Shown: positions 30,142-41,292, counted from the first letter of the stretch. The stretch: DNA of 64,000 nt from Chrysogorgia sp. JL179-B06 (GCA_035772405.1 JAYKKM010000471.1:2372501-2436500); one strand, 5' to 3'. Translations and numbers: made by a program. Notes: generated by a model not told the origin, from the letters alone.

Positions 30142-33100
30142 TCATATCTTTATATTTTCAGTGCAAGTTAAGGGTTCAAAACCGAATGCTCCTGTGCTGG
30201 GAATTTTCGATTTGGGCACTGGTTGCCATGGTAACTAACTTAGAATTCCAACAATAAAAAACAACATTGTTCGCGTGCTATGTCGCCATGCGCACAACGG
30301 ACTGGACTGCACCTTTAATTGTTTGGATATGAGGCATACCTACCATTTGAAGGTTCGTACAGGTGAACGAAAAACGTTTTCCAGTGATGAAGAAATGAAA
30401 CAATGGCAGCTGTAGCTAACAGTGACAGAATAACCTGTTCAAAGTTGAACACAAAAACCGTTAGTTAATCAACAACGGCTGATGTTTGGTTTCCGGCATA
30501 TATGTTATGTAGAACATCTCATGAAAATCCATCATAATGCCACAAAGTTAAAGTGGGGGGTGCAAAAATACTCGGAAATTACCATATTTCGAGAAAAAGT
30601 GTTTAAAGTTCAAGCCTTTCGGTTTACGTTTTACTTCATCAATTCCTGACTTCTGGAGGGTAGTTCTTTATTTATTTTTCTTCTTTGATGAAGTTGCAGT
30701 GTTCTTAAAAAAATCGATCTTGTAAATTTTTTCTCATTTTCTGGCTTGTAGCTCCCCCTGAGATGAAATTAAATAAATAGGTCTTATATAAGCCCTATTT
30801 ATTTTATTTCACTCGCCTTACTCTGATGAAGGGCTCCGCTCGAAACGTCCTTACGCGTCAGTATTTCGTTCTTAAAATCTCGGCAGTTCACCACCTTTTC
30901 GCTTTCAAAAAATTAACAGATATTTTAAGAAAAAATAAACTGGATATGGGATATCCAGACTCCCTAATGGGGCATCAAACCAATAAGACGAAAATTATTT
31001 GACGAGAGACGACCCCCGTCAAGATTATCACCGTCGTACCCGTCGGGCCCAAGTTTGAGTTACACACGAAATATATAGACCCAATACGATCGCTTTGAAA
31101 ATTGCGTGTAAACACAAATTGGGCTCGACCTTGGGCTAAACTGCTTAGTGTAAACGGGGTATAAGTCAGTGTCCTGTATCTCTGGTTTTTACGTATTGGT
31201 GATCTGTTGCTCGGGAGTAAATGGGCACTTAGCCTTTCTCGACACAGTGTTGATACAATATAAAAAAAACTGAACCCGGTATAAATTAATTAACATTCCT
31301 TTCAAACAATTTACACCTCTGAGCCAATACTAATTAATTTTATGCCGGTTCAGTTTGATACACAACTGTATATGAACAACCGAAACCAATCCCTAATCCT
31401 AATAACCCCAACCCTAACCCTAACCCAAAAACTGACTTGGGTTGATGTTATAATAATTATGCTTATAATCAAAAGAAGCCATGAACTATTCGATCTGCTC
31501 AACCATCAAATTTCAATTTGATGCGTCCCATAGTTGTTTGAACTGAAATTTAGTGTTACAGTAAGACTTTCAACGGTTTCGTAGCGGCTCAGACATTGCG
31601 TTGTCTCCTTGCAACAACGCGTACTCTAGAGTCTCTAGGGAACGAATGAGACTCTGGGGACTAATATTTCCAGACGCCATTTTAACGAGACCGTAATTAG
31701 ATACGCAATTACAATTCGCAAGATAATATCAGTTGCCAATGACGACGACATTAAACAGACGCTGCTTATCAACGAAAATCGAACTAGATTATGACATGCA
31801 GCGCTACGTAAAGTGTAAAGTGTAAAGACTTAGTAAAGACTGTTTAAAGGTTTTTCTTAAGAAGGACAAAGGTTTGACGACACCGTCATTTGTTCGTCGT
31901 TCTAGAGTTGAGACTGTCAGTGTGTCACTGTTTGCAGACAAAACAGAGTACTGATTACTAACCGGGCTGGAAAGATCAACATGGTCTCAACAACTGCGAA
32001 ACGTGAATACAGTGCTGCGACGCAGAAGTTACTCGATGAAAAAAGCCTACAATGTGTATGCGAACTCTGTGATTGTGGGTGAGTGATAACGTATATAAAC
32101 ATTGCATAGAAATTACGGAAACAGATGTACAATCGATGGTGTGTAAACATATATACTGTACTATCACAAAGGCAGCGGTCACCACAGCTTCCCAAGCTTA
32201 CGCTGCGCGCGGCAATTTGTAACACTATATTTGAAATATGTATCCACAATAACCTATCGCCCGCCTGTACTATCAGACAACTTTTTAAAATTATATTAAT
32301 TATTTCAAAGAAATATTATATGTTTCGCAATCAGAATGGTACTGTAGTTCTAAACATGGCCCTTGGCCCATGGCCTACGATGGCCCTACCTATGGCCCTA
32401 TCTATGGCCCACCTGTTTTTCCTTCAATTTTGTTGGTTTTATGTTTTCCACGTTTTCCATGAAGATATTGGGGTTGTTAACTAGATTTTTATGGTGAAAT
32501 GCGCCCCACCGCCCTCCCCCAACCCGCAGAGAGCCTGCTCGCAGTAGATTGGGCCATGCTCGTTTTACTTCCGCGTGAACTTTCCAGTGAAAATGGTCCA
32601 TATGTACCTCTAGTACGTATTCCATATAAGGAAGTAGCCTACGAACAAATACAAGGTATTGACGAAAAAATACATTGGATCGACGAGCAAATACATTGCA
32701 TTGACGAGCAATTACTGGGTTATTTAGAGCAATTTGAGAATTAAGGATGTTGGTCTAACAGTCTATACCCAAAAAGTCGAAATGTGGAGAGAGGACTGGG
32801 ACAGAGTTTGCCTTAATTTCGATAATTGTAACCAATCCCAAACCAACAAAGTTCCTAAACCTAACCCCGCCACCTGACGAGTTTTCAAAGGGTTAGGGTT
32901 TGAAAACTCGTTAGGCGGGTAAGTTAGGGGTTAGGATCTTTGCTGTTTTGGGATTGGTTACAATTATCGAAATTAAGGCAAACTCTGTCCCAGTCCTCTC
33001 TCCACATTTCGACTCTGCGATTAGGATTTCTGGGTTGGTAACGAGATTTTTATGGTGAAATGTATTCTAACAACCATAATATCTTCTTGGAAAACGTGGA

Positions 33101-35084
33101 AAACATAAATCCAACAAAATTGAAGGGAAAACAGGTAGGGCCATGGGCTAGGGCCATGTTTTAATACACCCCTTGGAATAGCCCTTTAAGCGGTTGCTAT
33201 TAATAGCTCAACATGAGCTATTTTCTTTTGTTATGGCCGCAATAATTATGGGTAAATGCGGACAAACATGGGTACTAACGTCATCTCGACAAAGTCAGCT
33301 ATTACCGAGTCCTGGTGCATTTATTTGTTTTTTTGCAACTTGAAGTAAGAATTTAAAATAAAATACAAGCTGGAAAAGTTTTGGGAGCATCAAAGATTAA
33401 GTTAAAGAACAGGTCACAGGAGTGGCGAGAAGACCTCAGGAAGCCAAGGCCATCTCACGTATAGAATCTAATTGTAGTAATTTGATTCAAAATGTTTGGA
33501 CAGATGTATAGGTACGAAATGAAACCGTAACGAAATCGTACGTTACGGTTATTGCGTTCACACGATACCGGCATGAAATGACATGAAACTGTAATGCTAA
33601 CCGGAACGATTTGAAACCGCAATTCTAACCGGAACTATATGAAACCGTAACGAAATTATTCCTTACCGGCATCGTGTGAACACCTAACCGTAATGATTTC
33701 ATCACGGTTTTACGAAACTTTTTTCTCTGCTAAAAAACACGGGGTAAAAGAAGCGCGGTGGCGGGATTTTTAATCTTTGTAAATAATGAACAAAAGTTGT
33801 AAATGCCAAATGGAACAAATGCCACCAATCGCAGAGTATATATTTTTAAATCAAATCAAACTTGGCGTGTGAGTGGATAGCATGTGCCTGGTGCTTGTCG
33901 AGATTTAATTTGTAATCTTGCGTTACCGTACCGTGTGCCGTGTTTTTCGATTCACAGTTTTTCATTCAGTATCGAATATATTAATAGTGACTCACATTGA
34001 ATAGTGACTGCGATCAAAACGGTCAGCAATAATCAAAAACTCGAAATGATACCGGTACCGTGTGAACAGTTTGATACGAAATCGTACCGGCATCAAATCA
34101 TCACGGTACCTGCATCGTGTGAACTAGCCTCCTTCGCAGACGTTCTTTACGTGTGAACGGGGTCTCAACCTCGTATCGGCTAAAACTCAATTAATTCAAC
34201 CGAGTATAATTTATTCATCTAAATCTGAATGCTTTCTTCAAATTTTACAGCAAATTCGAAGTGATAGCTTTCGCTAAATTGGATATTCATACCTTTTGTA
34301 AGAGATAACCATGGATGTATGGTGGATTATTAAGTTTGTTAGCTGATTTTATGCCGACGAATGCTGACATGAACAACTTTGAAGAGCATTGAACATTTCT
34401 CAATTATTCAGGTCAACAAAGTAGACAAAGACCACAAACATTATCATATCTGAACACCCAGAAATTCTGGGTGTCATGTGACCAGCCGATCGAGGCAAAA
34501 TGCCCTGGGAAACGGTCTTAGATCACGAGGCCACTATATTTTGAAAATGATTAGACGTGCGTATAATACCAGAGCTATAGAGTATTCTTAATTTTCAAGT
34601 ATGGTATTTATAACCGTAATAAATGATGGAAAAGAATTCCATGTATTAGGACCTAGATGTAGGATTGTGAATTGCTTTATATTATTCAACATGCATGGGA
34701 TGTCATGTAATTTGCTGCAGCTGTGGTGTTTAATAATTGTGAACTTGATCTATACCATACGTGCCTATTATCTTACGCGAACGTGAAAACCTGTTCATGT
34801 ACTTGGAAATTAATCGACGAGATTATCACTGTCGCCTTCGGAGCCGAGCGAGGGGATGAGAAATGGAACTTTATATGTAGGATCTATCATTTAATTCCAT
34901 TCGACTTGATAGAATATTGCCGTAAATATTGAAATAAAGTTCACTTACCTCTACTGCAAGGTGTACATGTCTTATTTTTGTTCGGGTCATGAGTTCTGGC
35001 GCCATTTGGGGCATATTCACAGCGAGTTTCGTCAACGGCAATGGTGTACAGGTGGCCAGGTCTGACTTCTGAGTTTGTCACCAT
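30142..35084 (-). CDS. Putative three-exon gene for a small one-pass membrane protein
   Basis: Exons 35084-34949, 30415-30344 and 30218-30142 join in phases 1 and 1 into an open frame of about 94 codons with ATG and TGA. Exon 1 starts MVTNSEVRPGHLYTIAVDE, has several Cys (RCEY, KTCTPCSR) and ends at an excellent donor (agag|gtaagt). Exon 2 carries the likely membrane segment (TAAIVSFLHH then WKTFFVHLYEPSN; donor aatg|gtaggt). Exon 3 reads PKSKIPSTGAFGFEPLTCTE and ends NIKI-stop. I do not recognise the family. Cautions: no signal peptide, exon 2's acceptor (tcactgttag) is only fair, and short exons can fit by chance. The gene straddles SAXO exon 1 on the other strand. Confidence 0.45.
30815..30905 (+). 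ncRNA. Hammerhead-ribozyme-like core in Penelope-type repeat
   Basis: ctgatga (30823-30829), stem II gggc-tcc-gctc (30831-30841), gaaa (30842-30845), then cg...cg with gtt. A 9-base insertion (cttacgcgt) enlarges the stem III loop relative to the 41221 copy. It is followed by ggcagttcaccacctttt, the family tail. Confidence 0.55.
31290..31440. repeat. Repeat shared with PIF1 upstream region plus CCCTAA tract
   Basis: attaacattcctttcaaaca (31290) matches 28950; the following ccaatactaat phrase is also shared. A short ccctaaccctaaccc tract lies at about 31405-31430. Confidence 0.5.
31981..32078 (+). CDS. SAXO: SAXO exon 1
   Basis: Encodes MVSTTAKREYSAATQKLLDE, KSLQ and CVCELCDCG, ending in phase 2 at donor tgtgg|gtgagt. 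Confidence 0.9.
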
Positions 35085-38000
35085 ATTAAGATTGAATATT
35101 CACTAAATGCGCATGCTTCATGCTTGGTTGCACTCTGTCTCAGCACGCGTGAGAACGGTCTGAGATTGTATAATCCAATGCGAGCAAACTTTTGTCTTGC
35201 ATGAAACTTGAAAGAAATCTAGTTGAATCGGAATTCTATGAAATCTTCGGCCGATTGCAGAATATTGAAAGGAACGAGCACTACATGCAGGCTTCTATCG
35301 CACTGCCAGCGGCGATCAAAACTATAGTATAATGTCGTCAGTTAAGTTTATACAATCTTCAGTCCGGGACTCACAATAAAACTCTGGTAGTTGTCCACAT
35401 TCCGGATCATTTCACTAGTTTACTATTGTTGAAAAAATATTCTCTCCATAAAGCCTTTAAGAATCTTCCTTATAACATGCAGATCCAGACATGATGTTGT
35501 GTTGGGCGACTCTGAGGGTGCGTTTACACTAGAGAAAAAGTAATCGGATTCGTATTGTTTTTTACTCCCATGAGGATGCAAAACATGACAATATGAATCC
35601 GGTTACTTTTGCTCTAGTGTAAACGCAGCCTGAAAAGTCAACCTTATCAACCCTTAATCCAATTAAACCTTAACACATGAGTAACGTCACGAGAGTAAAG
35701 AACAATTTTTATCTAGGTGGCATTTGCGTTCGATCTAAATAATTATTTAAAGTGCTCCTAACCTAAAAATTTTTTTGTCTTATTTGGAAGAACTTTTAAA
35801 ATGATAAAGTAACTTCTTTTGAAGATTTTCGTTTCTTCGCTTTCTTTTTGAGATATATCAGTTTGTTTGATATGCAAATATCTGGAATTTCGTCACACAT
35901 GCATAATGATTATCAGAGAATGTTATATATCTTTGCGTTCATCAAATAAAAACACTAAAGTGTGAATAACACGTGTGTGCGTTTCTCCCCAACACCAAAC
36001 TTCTTGATTTTAAAGGATTTCGTTCGAGAATGAAAGAGATATACACATTTCTCCAATAATAAGTCATTATACATGTGTGACGAAATTCCAGACATTTGCA
36101 TATCAAACAAACTGATATATCTCAAAAAGAAAGCAAAGAAACGAAAATCTTCAAAAGAAGTTACTTTATCATTTTAAAAGTTCTTCCAAATAAGACAATA
36201 AAACATTTTCAGGTTATGGGCACTTTAACATCACTTGACATACTATTAATGACAAGTCCTTAATATGCTTGAAAACAACACATTATACAGATAGCGCAGA
36301 AAATACTAACTGAGCGGTATAGATATAAACTCATTCAGAATCATCCCTTCTACCCCTTTTTGTGGCAGCATATGTACCCGTTCCATGGACCTATTTTCTA
36401 TTCTGATGTCGTCAGCAATGTTTTATTAATGATATCAGCAGACTCATGTACGCATTGCGTACCTATTTTTACTGAATGATTATCCCTTGGCCCCCTCTGG
36501 ATCGAAATAAAGATTTCTCGGAGAAAAGCGATTGGTTTTTCTTCCAAGTAAGTAAACCAACATAAAGATATCGATCTTTACCGACACTGCACTGCAGCCC
36601 TCCTTCCAGGCAGTGCCTGCCCTGGCCTAGTATCCGTACCCAGGTTTCTCAATAATTTCGATACTTGTTTCAATCTATCAAACTGACACACGCAACAAAA
36701 ACGTCAGTAAATGAAATCCCGAGGAGCCTCATTCGAAGAGTGACCCTTACCCTAACCAATCTGAGCAATAATCTCATCCTAATCCTACAAACAAGATATT
36801 CGCGACATTATTGGGAACCACAGATCATCGCCTGCGTAACAAAGGTGGTCCAGAAAGCACAGCAGCAGGGAATTAATAACGTCGCGTCAGAAATGCTATT
36901 TCAGGGATCTGGGTGCATGCTCCCCGGTACTATTTAAAACGATCCCCCCTCTAGCTTGAAAATTCACATATATATATATTGTGTATTGACTATTCATTTA
37001 TAGGCGTCATCATCGCCATGAAGGATGCACGAAAGCCGGTGATAAAATAAAGAAAGTTTTCAAAAGACCAGGTTTAAAGGAATGTTCCACAGATTATCAG
37101 TCTTCGTATCAGGCCAAGCCTTGCCAGTTTGTGCGAACCATTAGGAAACCCTTGCCAAAGCTGAGAAATCCTAATCCACCTCCGATGGATTTTCGAACAG
37201 TGACAAATACCGAATATGTCCAGCACGAGGACTTTCAAGGACGCCCGAAGCCTTTAAAGGTATGCAGACTTCGTACCCTATCTCTCGATGTCCATTAACG
37301 TGTTATACACGTAAAAACCAAATGAAAACAGTACAGCAGTACACAACACACGCAGGAAACTTATGTAGTTATAACATTACATAACCCTAAATAACGCATA
37401 ACGCAATACCCTCCATGCACGATCATCGTAAGCTTCTTTTTGATTGGCTAAGAAGGATGACCTTGCGATTAGAGTTGTGGTTAAGATATTATGGATAGGT
37501 TATAGGGTTAGTTTAGGGTGAGGATTGGGGTTTATTATGATTAGAATTGGTTATATAAAGATTCTGATTGGCTGGGGTTAGAACAACCAACCAAATTAGA
37601 TCTTCCGATAGATGCTGCAACACTCATCGGAGAAGGGAAAAGTCGGGGAGAGAGAGAATAGTATTCTGTCCTATTCTGTTCTTGTCCTTCACATTTTGAC
37701 ATTTTAAGCTCCCAACCCTGGCGATTGTACAACACCATAATATACCGTTGACAAAATAGTACCCAACCACCAATACAACGCGCACTCACTGATACCGCAT
37801 AACTCAAAACAACACAACATTACCGATCATGTCAACGTCGTTGAATGGAATATTGATTTTCCCACCTTATTTCCCTCAGCTCGAAGATCACCATTATTTG
37901 TCGAATGAAAAATTTGATGGTAAGACATCCTACAACACCGCATTTGTTAATCGCGGACAACCCGACCGAGTTCGACTCACTCGTGCAATGACGTCGAACG

Positions 38001-39041
38001 TTGGTGGACAAACAAAACCTGGCTTCTCCGATGAAACGACCCACAATGCTACATTCAGTGCGAAAATGGCTGCACGCACGAAGGGCTTCGCTGAACTTCC
38101 TTCCTTCGCGGGATCTTTATTGTACCCGGAACCAAAGTCAAGTAATGTCCAGACAGAGAACCAACGGTCGTACCAAGGGAAGTACGCAGCCAGAAGTGAT
38201 TTTTGTGGGCCTCGCGAGAACGGTATCAAATTGGAAGGGGAACACGAGCACGAGACCGTCCACCGTGCTTCATATAAGAAACACGAACAGGGAGCCCGGC
38301 GGTCACCGACAGTACACAAACCTACCCTGAAACTAGCGGAACGAGTTAAGTTTGAAGCCACGACTCAGGCTCAAAACGATTTTCCCAGCTACAGGAAGGG
38401 CGAGTTTCCAGCTCCCACAAAACCTTGTGTTCCTTACCCGGCAACCATCAATCTAGCCGCGGACTCCACTCATGACTTCACCACGACTAACAAAGAACTG
38501 TACAAGGGACAGTGGAACGTCGCTGTTGCCAAAACGATGCAGAAAGAATCACGGTTATAGTCCTCCGAAAGAAAAATTCCATGTCACCACTCAAAGTATG
38601 GAAGATTTCAAACCCAAGCAGATAACAAGGGTGTCATTCTCCAAGCCAGTGCAGAACATCGCTCCTAGTAATGTGAAGTTAAGCGATGAAACTTCGTATA
38701 AGGCGCAGTACCCCAGATACGGTAAAAACGCAGTTTCTTTCACCAGGTACGGAGACTTTCACGAGATGTCATTCTACGTGAAGCCCACTGAGAAGTTTGA
38801 CCAGCAAGGTGGGTCCGTCACGAAGCACGATTTCAAGCAACCAGAAGGATATCTACCGCGGACGAGTTACAAGCCGAAACAAACGTCGGATCAAAGCGAG
38901 AGCAGGATTACAGGAGAAAGCGTGTACCGGTCAGAATACAAGCAAAAACATCCTCAAGAATGCACGTACATGAAGTACTTAGCAGACCAGAAAGCACGAA
39001 GTTCCACGATCGTACCAACACAGAAGATTGTATCCGCATAG
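31981..39041 (+). CDS. SAXO: SAXO-family stabiliser of axonemal microtubules
   Basis: Three exons: 31981-32078, 37004-37259 and 37880-39041. The phases agree (2, then 0). The N terminus carries the family's Cys-rich motif CVCELCDCG, completed across the first junction by RHHRHEGC. The rest is a chain of Mn-type repeats (SYNTAF, THNATFS, SYQGKYAA, TTNKELYKGQW, TTQSMEDF, SYKAQYPRY, VYRSEYKQ). SAXO proteins bind along ciliary and flagellar microtubules and protect them from cold and drugs. Total about 504 residues if the one-base shift at 38541-38550 is discounted, close to vertebrate SAXO1. The ATG has a good context (aacATGg). The frameshift splits the C-terminal repeats: an assembly error, an allele, or recent loss. 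SAXO1 and SAXO2 cannot be told apart here. Confidence 0.92.
32350..33168. mobile_element. Foldback element in SAXO intron 1
   Basis: Outer arms with tatggcccacctgtttttcc / aaaacaggtagggccatggg and gttttccacgttttccatg / ttggaaaacgtggaaaac. A second, inner palindrome (32755-33020) pairs gtggagagaggactgggaca with cccagtcctctctccacatt and closes on gagttttcaaagggttaggg. Confidence 0.75.
33189..33280 (-). repeat. Dispersed repeat family R1, copy 3 (inverted)
   Basis: Reverse complement of the 3479-3604 core (ttgctattaatagctcaac ... ttatgggtaaatgcggacaa), internally shortened. Confidence 0.75.
33505..34164. mobile_element. MITE of the GACCCCGTTCACACGAT family, long copy
   Basis: Shares gaaaccgtaacgaaatcgta and ccggcatcgtgtgaacacc with 5960-6130. 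The right end acgtgtgaacggggtc is the reverse complement of the left end of that copy. It abuts the element at 34165. Confidence 0.7.
34165..34509. mobile_element. Long-TIR non-autonomous transposon, end-deleted copy
   Basis: About 350 bp that aligns with 59426-59910. The left terminal repeat is reduced to tcaacctcgt and the right to gaggcaaaatgccctggg, so most of both inverted ends is missing. Confidence 0.75.
35517..35630. mobile_element. MITE family M2 (GCGTTTACACTAGAG), copy 1
   Basis: ggtgcgtttacactagag pairs with ctctagtgtaaacgcagcc; inside, agtaatcggattcgtattgt pairs with acaatatgaatccggttact. A second copy is at 52366-52475. Confidence 0.85.
35747..36228. mobile_element. TTAA-flanked foldback MITE (AGTGCTCCTAACCT)
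   Basis: Element 35751-36224 starts agtgctcctaacctaaaaa and ends ttttcaggttatgggcact. TTAA lies on both sides, as for piggyBac/Kolobok-type target sites. The long inner arms gataaagtaacttcttttga / tcaaaagaagttactttatc are nearly perfect. Confidence 0.85.
37004..37259 (+). CDS. SAXO: SAXO exon 2
   Basis: After acceptor cattttatag-type (tttatag). Reads RHHRHEGCTKAGDKIKK, ECSTDYQSSYQAKPCQF and TNTEYVQHEDFQGRP, ending KPLK at donor aaag|gtatgc, phase 0. Confidence 0.9.
37880..39041 (+). CDS. SAXO: SAXO exon 3 with single-base frameshift
   Basis: Acceptor ttatttccctcag, then LEDHHYLSNEKFDGKTSY. Frame 1 stays open until 38560 (QWNVAVAKTMQKESRL-stop). The homologous frame continues one base later as KNHGYSPPKEKFHVTTQ to the stop at 39039-39041. 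The shift falls in gcagaaagaatc (38540-38550) and corresponds to one surplus base. Confidence 0.88.
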
Positions 39042-39054
39042 AAGTAAAATGGAG

Positions 39055-39238
39055 ACCAAATTGTTGTCTTCAACCACGCAAATCAACCACGGTGAGTAGT
39101 CTTATACTAAACGTAAATTCTGGCTGTGAACCGCTGGGACAATTTAGCGGTTTGAAGGCTCACCCAGATAACCCATGCAATGATCCCAACCTTCCACACT
39201 GTGGTTGATTTGCCTGGTTGAAACGATAATTTGGTCAC
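39055..39238. mobile_element. Foldback element immediately 3' of the SAXO stop
   Basis: Left arm gaccaaattgttgtcttcaa ... caaatcaaccacg pairs with right arm gtggttgatttgcctggttg ... ataatttggtc. It starts 14 bp after the stop, so it is probably in the 3' UTR and would form a long hairpin in the mRNA. Confidence 0.75.
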
Positions 39239-39354
39239 TATAATACCTCCCACATGGGTATCACTGGCTTAACTAACAACCAGCAACCTCGCAGTGGCAG
39301 GATATGTCATAATATATGTATAGATAATTGTATGGTTTCGAATACGAGTGTGTT

Positions 39355-39565
39355 TTTCAAAGACCTCAAAATCGTGTTTTTTCTAAATTGCACGAGAAAC
39401 CTTATTAAAAATATATAGAGGATATTACACGGTGGTGCGAAGATATGAATTTTATCGTCGAATGGTGAAAACAATATTTTACGAATGAGTAAAATATTGT
39501 TTTTACCACGAGAAGATAAAATTCATATCTTCAAGCCACCTTGTAATTTTCTTTTTATTACATTC
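39355..39565. mobile_element. Foldback element
   Basis: aagatatgaattttatcgtc is mirrored by agataaaattcatatcttca, and gtgaaaacaatattttac by gtaaaatattgtttttac, with outer acggtggt / accacctt. Confidence 0.75.
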
Positions 39566-39918
39566 AATGCAAAAGGTGACAAAATGTTTAATCACGTGAT
39601 CGATATCTTCACTAGTGAGGATATGGAAAATATGTCACTGCATATTTCTGCGTAAAACACTGTCTCCCATCTATATAATAAATAGGAAAATCTTCGGGAG
39701 ACAAATGGACTTTTAACGTACGGTTAAAAATGCTTCGCTTCTTCTTTCACCATTATTACATCAGCTGTGGTGTAGATATACCAACTAAGATTGCCGATAT
39801 TTGTATCCATGGGTCGCGGTAGTGCTTTACATCTGATATCGAATACATGCTAAGTTTAGTGAAATTATGATTAGGCGCACGGCAAATATTGGCCATGTGT
39901 CGAAGGTACCTGTATTAC

Positions 39919-40089
39919 AATAGACCTTATTCCAATATGGCTGCCAATTTAATATTCTTTTATGTGTATTTAAATTATCCCTTATAGCCTCGTTTCAGAA
40001 GAAAAACACAATAACGAGGCTATAAGGACTAATTTATATACATATAAAAGAATATTAAATTGGCAGCCATTTTAGAATAAGGTCTATTG
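39919..40089. mobile_element. MITE family M1, most symmetric copy
   Basis: caatagaccttattccaata at the left pairs with gaataaggtctattg at the right; arms of about 75 bp include tttaatattcttttatgtgt and end at cctcgtt / aacgagg. Confidence 0.85.
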
Positions 40090-40199
40090 TTCTCTGAGAA
40101 TGCAGGAAATGTCATTTCAGAAAACCCACCATCTCGAAATTTGAATAAAGTAAAAAAAATCCTAGACCCCTCTGGGGGCGACATTTCAGTGCCAACCAT

Positions 40200-40905
40200 T
40201 CGATTTCGGAAATGAAAGTTTGTGCCATCTCACTCATTTCCAGTAGTAATGACCGTAAAAGACAAGAAAAGCGTCTCATTTTCAAACTTGGAATCATTCA
40301 TCTCCATCTTAACGAACGATTTTCGTTTAGTCCCTCTGAAATCATCGTTTTTGTCTAGCAAGGGCGGACAAAAATACTGGCTTTCAATTTAATTCACTTG
40401 GGTTTTATCTTTATTTCATCTCCCACTTATTAGCATTCTTTTGCATGGCCTCTTTACTGATTGACGTTAAAAATCTACTTTACATCTCATCTAATTTCTA
40501 AATACAGACAAGCTGGTTAAAACGTGCTTGTCTGTATTTAGAAATCAGAGGAAGAACACTTAGGGAGCTTCATTATTTATGGCAGGGTTGGTACCGAAAA
40601 GAAATAAGTTGAAATCAAGAAAATATTTTATGCAATCTTTCAAACACTGAAATTTTCTTCTCCCAACCATCACTATGTTAGCAAAGTTAAAAGGTGGTAA
40701 ACTGCCAAACTTTTTAGTGACGAAATACTGACGTTTCGAGCGGAGCCCTTCATCGCAGTAAGCCCTTCACCAGAGTATGAAAGTCTGTGCCATCCTTCCC
40801 ATCTCATGTGGTAACGATAACCGCAAACAGCAAGAGAAGCGTCTCATTTTTAAACTTGGCACCACACATCCTCTTGGTCTTAACGAACGTTTTTCTTTTA
40901 TTTAA
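40200..40905. repeat. Diverged direct repeat pair
   Basis: 40205-40330 and 40776-40900 share tgaaagtttgtgccatc, gaaaagcgtctcattttcaa and ttaacgaacg phrases. A small hairpin (atttctaaatacagacaagc and mirror) lies at 40496-40548. Confidence 0.6.
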
Positions 40906-41292
40906 TTTCCTACAAGTTTTTTGTTATTTTAGTTTGCTTGGAACTTTTTTATTATTAGCTCATGCACTTTTCATTCCTTTTCAAGATTTGTTTCTTACCG
41001 CTTTACTATCGCCTAATCCCCTTGAATATTGGACCTGTCATTTCTCCCTCCCCCTTAGTCTGTTTGCTTATCGACTGTAAAAATAGCAAATTATTTAACT
41101 TTTCGCATCTCAGTAATTATTAGTTTGTTTATCTCCCGTGCATTTGATTGGCTACTTTCTACTTGTGACACCCTTTTGGCATATATATAAACCCTATTTA
41201 TTTTATTTCATCGTCTTACTCTGATGAAGGGCTCCGCTCGAAACGTCAGTATTTCGTCACTAAATTTTTGGCAGTTTACCACCTTTTCACTT
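40690..41292. mobile_element. Penelope-type repeat pair in inverted orientation
   Basis: The left end (40690-40765, minus) and right end (41210-41292, plus) carry the same family repeat: gatgaagggctccgctcgaa, acgtcagtatttcgtcacta and ggcagtttaccacctttt. The left copy has a disrupted core (ctgcgatga). The interior has no RT frame. Confidence 0.7.
41216..41264 (+). ncRNA. Hammerhead-ribozyme-like motif, best copy
   Basis: ctgatga (41221-41227), stem II gggc-tcc-gctc (41229-41239), gaaa (41240-41243), short stem III cg...cg (41244-41245 and 41255-41256) with a 9-base loop, then gtc as the NUH cleavage triplet ending at 41258. Stem I is weak (ttact against actaa with one mismatch). Minimal hammerheads of this kind are known from Penelope-like elements. 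Activity is not shown by sequence alone. Confidence 0.6.

Noticed and set aside
30155..30232. Plus-strand exon reading QVKGSKPNAPVLGIFDLGTG with acceptor tatattttcag and donor catg|gtaact
   Set aside because: Exactly antisense to exon 3 of the minus-strand candidate; no compatible partner exons were found on the plus strand, whereas the minus reading has a start, matching phases and a stop. Kept as an alternative only.
37930..38361. 143-codon minus-strand frame
   Set aside because: Antisense shadow of SAXO exon 3.
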